Assembly (NCBI GenBank): GCA_943787205.1
Contig: CALSLN010000022.1
Location: forward strand, 1 to 36,934
Length of the DNA stretch: 36,934 bases
Direction: 5' to 3'
Origin: an uncultured Rhodospirillaceae bacterium
Lineage (GTDB): Bacteria > Pseudomonadota > Alphaproteobacteria > Rhodospirillales > Rhodospirillaceae
The position numbers were made by a program, and so were the translations under genes. Of the stretch, positions 34,764 to 36,934 are shown piece after piece. The notes under the pieces were generated by a model. It was not told the DNA's origin. It did not search any database and saw only the letters and a list, made by a program, of their open reading frames with translations. The stretch's first letter is position 1. Each line of letters begins with the position of its first letter.

Positions 34764-35944
34764 ATGACCCAAGAATTTCATCGCATAAAGCGCCTTCCTC
34801 CATATGTATTTGCTGAAGTAAATGCGATGAAGGCTGCCGCGCGTGCGGCCGGTGAAGATATTATTGATCTTGGCATGGGTAATCCTGACCTCGCCACACC
34901 GGCGCATATTGTCGATAAGCTTTGTGAAGCGGTGCGGGACCCTAAGACTCACCGCTATTCAGCGTCGGCAGGAATCAAAGGGCTTCGTCTCGCGTTATCG
35001 TCCTACTACGAACGACGATTCAATGTGTCGATTGATCCGGATAAAGAGTGCATCGTTACCCTCGGGTCAAAAGAAGGCCTGGCCAATTTGGCGTCAGCGA
35101 TGACGAGTCCTGGCGATGTCGTTTTGACACCCAACCCCAGCTACCCCGATTTCATCCATTTGGCTTCATCATCGCAGACGGGTCCTGTGCAAACACCTGC
35201 CAGTTATTCCCGATGATAATTCTCTTGCATGCGTTAGAGCAGGCAGTTGCCCACAGTACGCCAAAGCCCGTTGCGTTGATTCTCAACTATCCGTCGAACC
35301 CGACGGCTTTGGTTGCAGACTTGGATTTCTATGCTCAAGTCGTCGATTTCTGCAAACGGCACAGCATCTGGATTTTGTCTGACCTTGCGTATTCGGAAAT
35401 TTACTTCGACGGCAATCCGCCGCCATCCATACTGCAAGTTCCTGGTGCCAAAGACATTGCTGTTGAGTTCACGTCTATGAGTAAGACCTACAGCATGCCC
35501 TGGTTGGCGTATTGGGTTCGTCGCCGGGAACCAATTTTTGATTGGCGCGCTGACCCGCATAAAATCTTATTTGGATTATGGCGCGTTTACGCCCATTCAA
35601 GTTGCAGCTGCAGCAGCACTCAACGGACCGCAGGATTGCGTCGACGAAATTAGGGCAACCTACCAAGGGCGACGTGATGTTCTTATTGAAGGTTTTGCGC
35701 AAGCAGGCTGGGATATTCCATCGCCCACCCGCAACAATGTTCGCGTGGGCTCCGGTCCCAGAAGCGTTTAAGCATCATGGATGCATGGGTTTCTCAAAAC
35801 TACTGCTCCAGCACGCCAATGTTTGCTGTCTCTCCAGGGACTGGCTTTGGTGAGAACGGTGAAGGGTACGTCCGAATTGCATTGGTGGAAAACAAACACC
35901 GCATTCGTCAAGCCATACGCAACGTAAAAACAATTCATGTCTGA
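34764..35944 (+). CDS. Class I PLP aminotransferase (LL-diaminopimelate aminotransferase / AlaC-like), frameshifted
   Basis: This is a roughly 395-residue fold-type I aminotransferase. Recognisable blocks in order are [94 protein letters not shown] with the PLP Lys, [30 protein letters not shown] and [15 protein letters not shown]. Moving between them needs about seven one-base corrections, at CCCC 35144-35147, TTT 35150-35152, GGG 35180-35182, TT 35225-35226, CCC 35498-35500, CCC 35724-35726 and TTT 35822-35824; all but GGG are one base too long. It precedes hom, a frequent pairing in alphaproteobacteria, suggesting an amino-acid synthesis role. Confidence 0.85.
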
Positions 35945-35989
35945 GGCTGACAGTGTTTTAGAGGCGGCTGAGAGAGAAAAGGTCGACTC

Positions 35990-36934
35990 ATGAGCGAGCC
36001 ATTGAAGGTCGCGATTGCAGGGCTTGGTACCGTTGGTGTCGGAACGATCCAAGTCCTAACCAGTCACGCTGATCAAGTTGCGGCAAGGTGTGGCCGGCCT
36101 ATTCAAATCACGGCTGTGTCTGCGCGCAACCGGCAAAAAGAACGTGAGGCAGATATCTCTAGTTACGCTTGGTTCAATGACCCTGTTGCTATGGCGAAAG
36201 AAGCCGACGCCGATGTTATTGTTGAACTGATCGGTGGCTCAACTGGGACTGCTTTAGACTTAACAAGGGAAGCCTTGGCAGCAGGCCGTCATGTTGTCAC
36301 AGCAAACAAAGCGCTCATCGCTGAAGCGGGAGCTGGCTTAGCCGTTGCCGCTGAAGCATCAGGTAAAGCCCTGGCTTATGAAGCTGCCGTCGCAGGTGGC
36401 ATTCCTATTATTAAAGCCCTGAGAGAAGGGCTGGCGGGAAATAGTGTCTCGCGTGTGCTCGGTATTTTGAATGGGACGTGCAATTACATTTTGTCGACCA
36501 TGGATGAGACCGGTCGTGATTTTGATGACGTCCCTTAAGGACGCTCAGGATTTAGGCTATGCGGAAGCCGACCCAAGTTTCGATATTGATGGTGTTGATG
36601 CCGCGCACAAGTTGGCAATTCTAAGCAGCCTCGCATTTGGTACAAAAGTCGATTTCGACAGCGTGTATGTTGAGGGGATACGGAAATGTGTCCGCCAAAG
36701 ACTTCGAGTATGCACGGGATCTCGGTTATCGCGTTAAATTGCTTGGCTTAACGGGTGAGTTGGGCGACGGAATTTATCAGCGGGTACACCCGTGCCTGAT
36801 CGATGCCAACGGACCGATGGCCGCTGTCGATGGTTCCTTTAACGCTGTTATTGCCGAAGGGGACTTTGTCGGGCGATCTACATATGAAGGTCGCGGCGCA
36901 GGGGCAGGGCCAACCGCTTCGGCCGTTGTTGCAG
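35990..36934 (+). CDS. hom: Homoserine dehydrogenase, 3' end outside window, frameshifted
   Basis: This enzyme reduces aspartate semialdehyde to homoserine with NAD(P)H, on the way to threonine and methionine. Seen are the Rossmann motif [20 protein letters not shown] (catalytic region), [33 protein letters not shown], and [22 protein letters not shown] with the catalytic Asp/Lys residues. Frame changes at CCC 36532-36534 and AAA 36684-36686 fit one extra base each; then [25 protein letters not shown] continues to the window edge. The C-terminal ACT domain, if present, is outside. The gene is normally essential for prototrophy, which argues that these shifts are errors. Confidence 0.9.

Noticed and set aside
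31468..36934. Decaying pseudogene island at the right end
   Set aside because: Breaks sit in homopolymers, motifs and catalytic residues are intact across them, and hom is normally needed for growth; sequence error explains it better.

Overview
The window looks like a chromosomal segment of an alphaproteobacterium, probably a marine or Rhodospirillales-like lineage. The evidence is a MipZ-type ParA ATPase, adjacent glnB and glnA, clpS-clpA, an L13-S9 ribosomal operon, a class I PHA synthase, and an aminotransferase followed by homoserine dehydrogenase. Base composition looks even. I saw no insertion sequence, prophage, CRISPR array or integrase. This taxonomic call is an inference from gene content only.

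Left part (1-5.9 kb): the C-terminal end of an amidase, then a cluster whose products nearly all carry export signals. These are a Tat-like leader on a short-chain dehydrogenase, a COG2085-type NADP-binding protein, a metallo-beta-lactamase-fold hydrolase and, on the other strand, a tandem pair of NmrA-like NAD(P)-binding proteins. Four Rossmann-fold proteins with signal peptides fused almost directly onto strand beta-1 is the most unusual biology here. A VOC-family protein follows.

Middle part (6-19 kb): mgtE magnesium transporter; a stand-alone Hpt phosphotransfer protein; a leftward group of a CGNR zinc-finger regulator, an L-2-hydroxyglutarate-oxidase-like flavoprotein and a secreted MJ1477/TM1410-type TIM-barrel protein; a divergent exported YHS protein; a tight mipZ / VWA-like / membrane J-protein operon; a sugar-nucleotide set (galU, ugd, phosphomannomutase) supplying UDP-glucose, UDP-glucuronate and hexose-1-phosphates for envelope polysaccharide; and a convergent D,D-carboxypeptidase with a SPOR domain.

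Housekeeping part (19-25.6 kb): clpS-clpA for protein quality control, a bidirectional terminator, the nitrogen pair glnB-glnA under a candidate sigma-54 promoter, tRNA-His and rplM-rpsI. A TPR-glycosyltransferase-like protein and a gamma-carbonic anhydrase follow, and then a complete phnD-phnC-phnE-phnE phosphonate/phosphate-type ABC importer with a possible Pho half-site.

Right end (31.5-36.9 kb): phaC, an OmpA-domain lipoprotein, a class I aminotransferase and hom (cut by the window end) are all recognisable along their length, but each is broken by several one-base frameshifts. Most of these sit in homopolymer runs and most are one base too long. From 4.3 to 31.4 kb I saw no frameshift. 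The simplest reading is low-quality sequence at a contig end, not gene decay. One further homopolymer frameshift lies at about 4.24 kb in the second NmrA-like gene.
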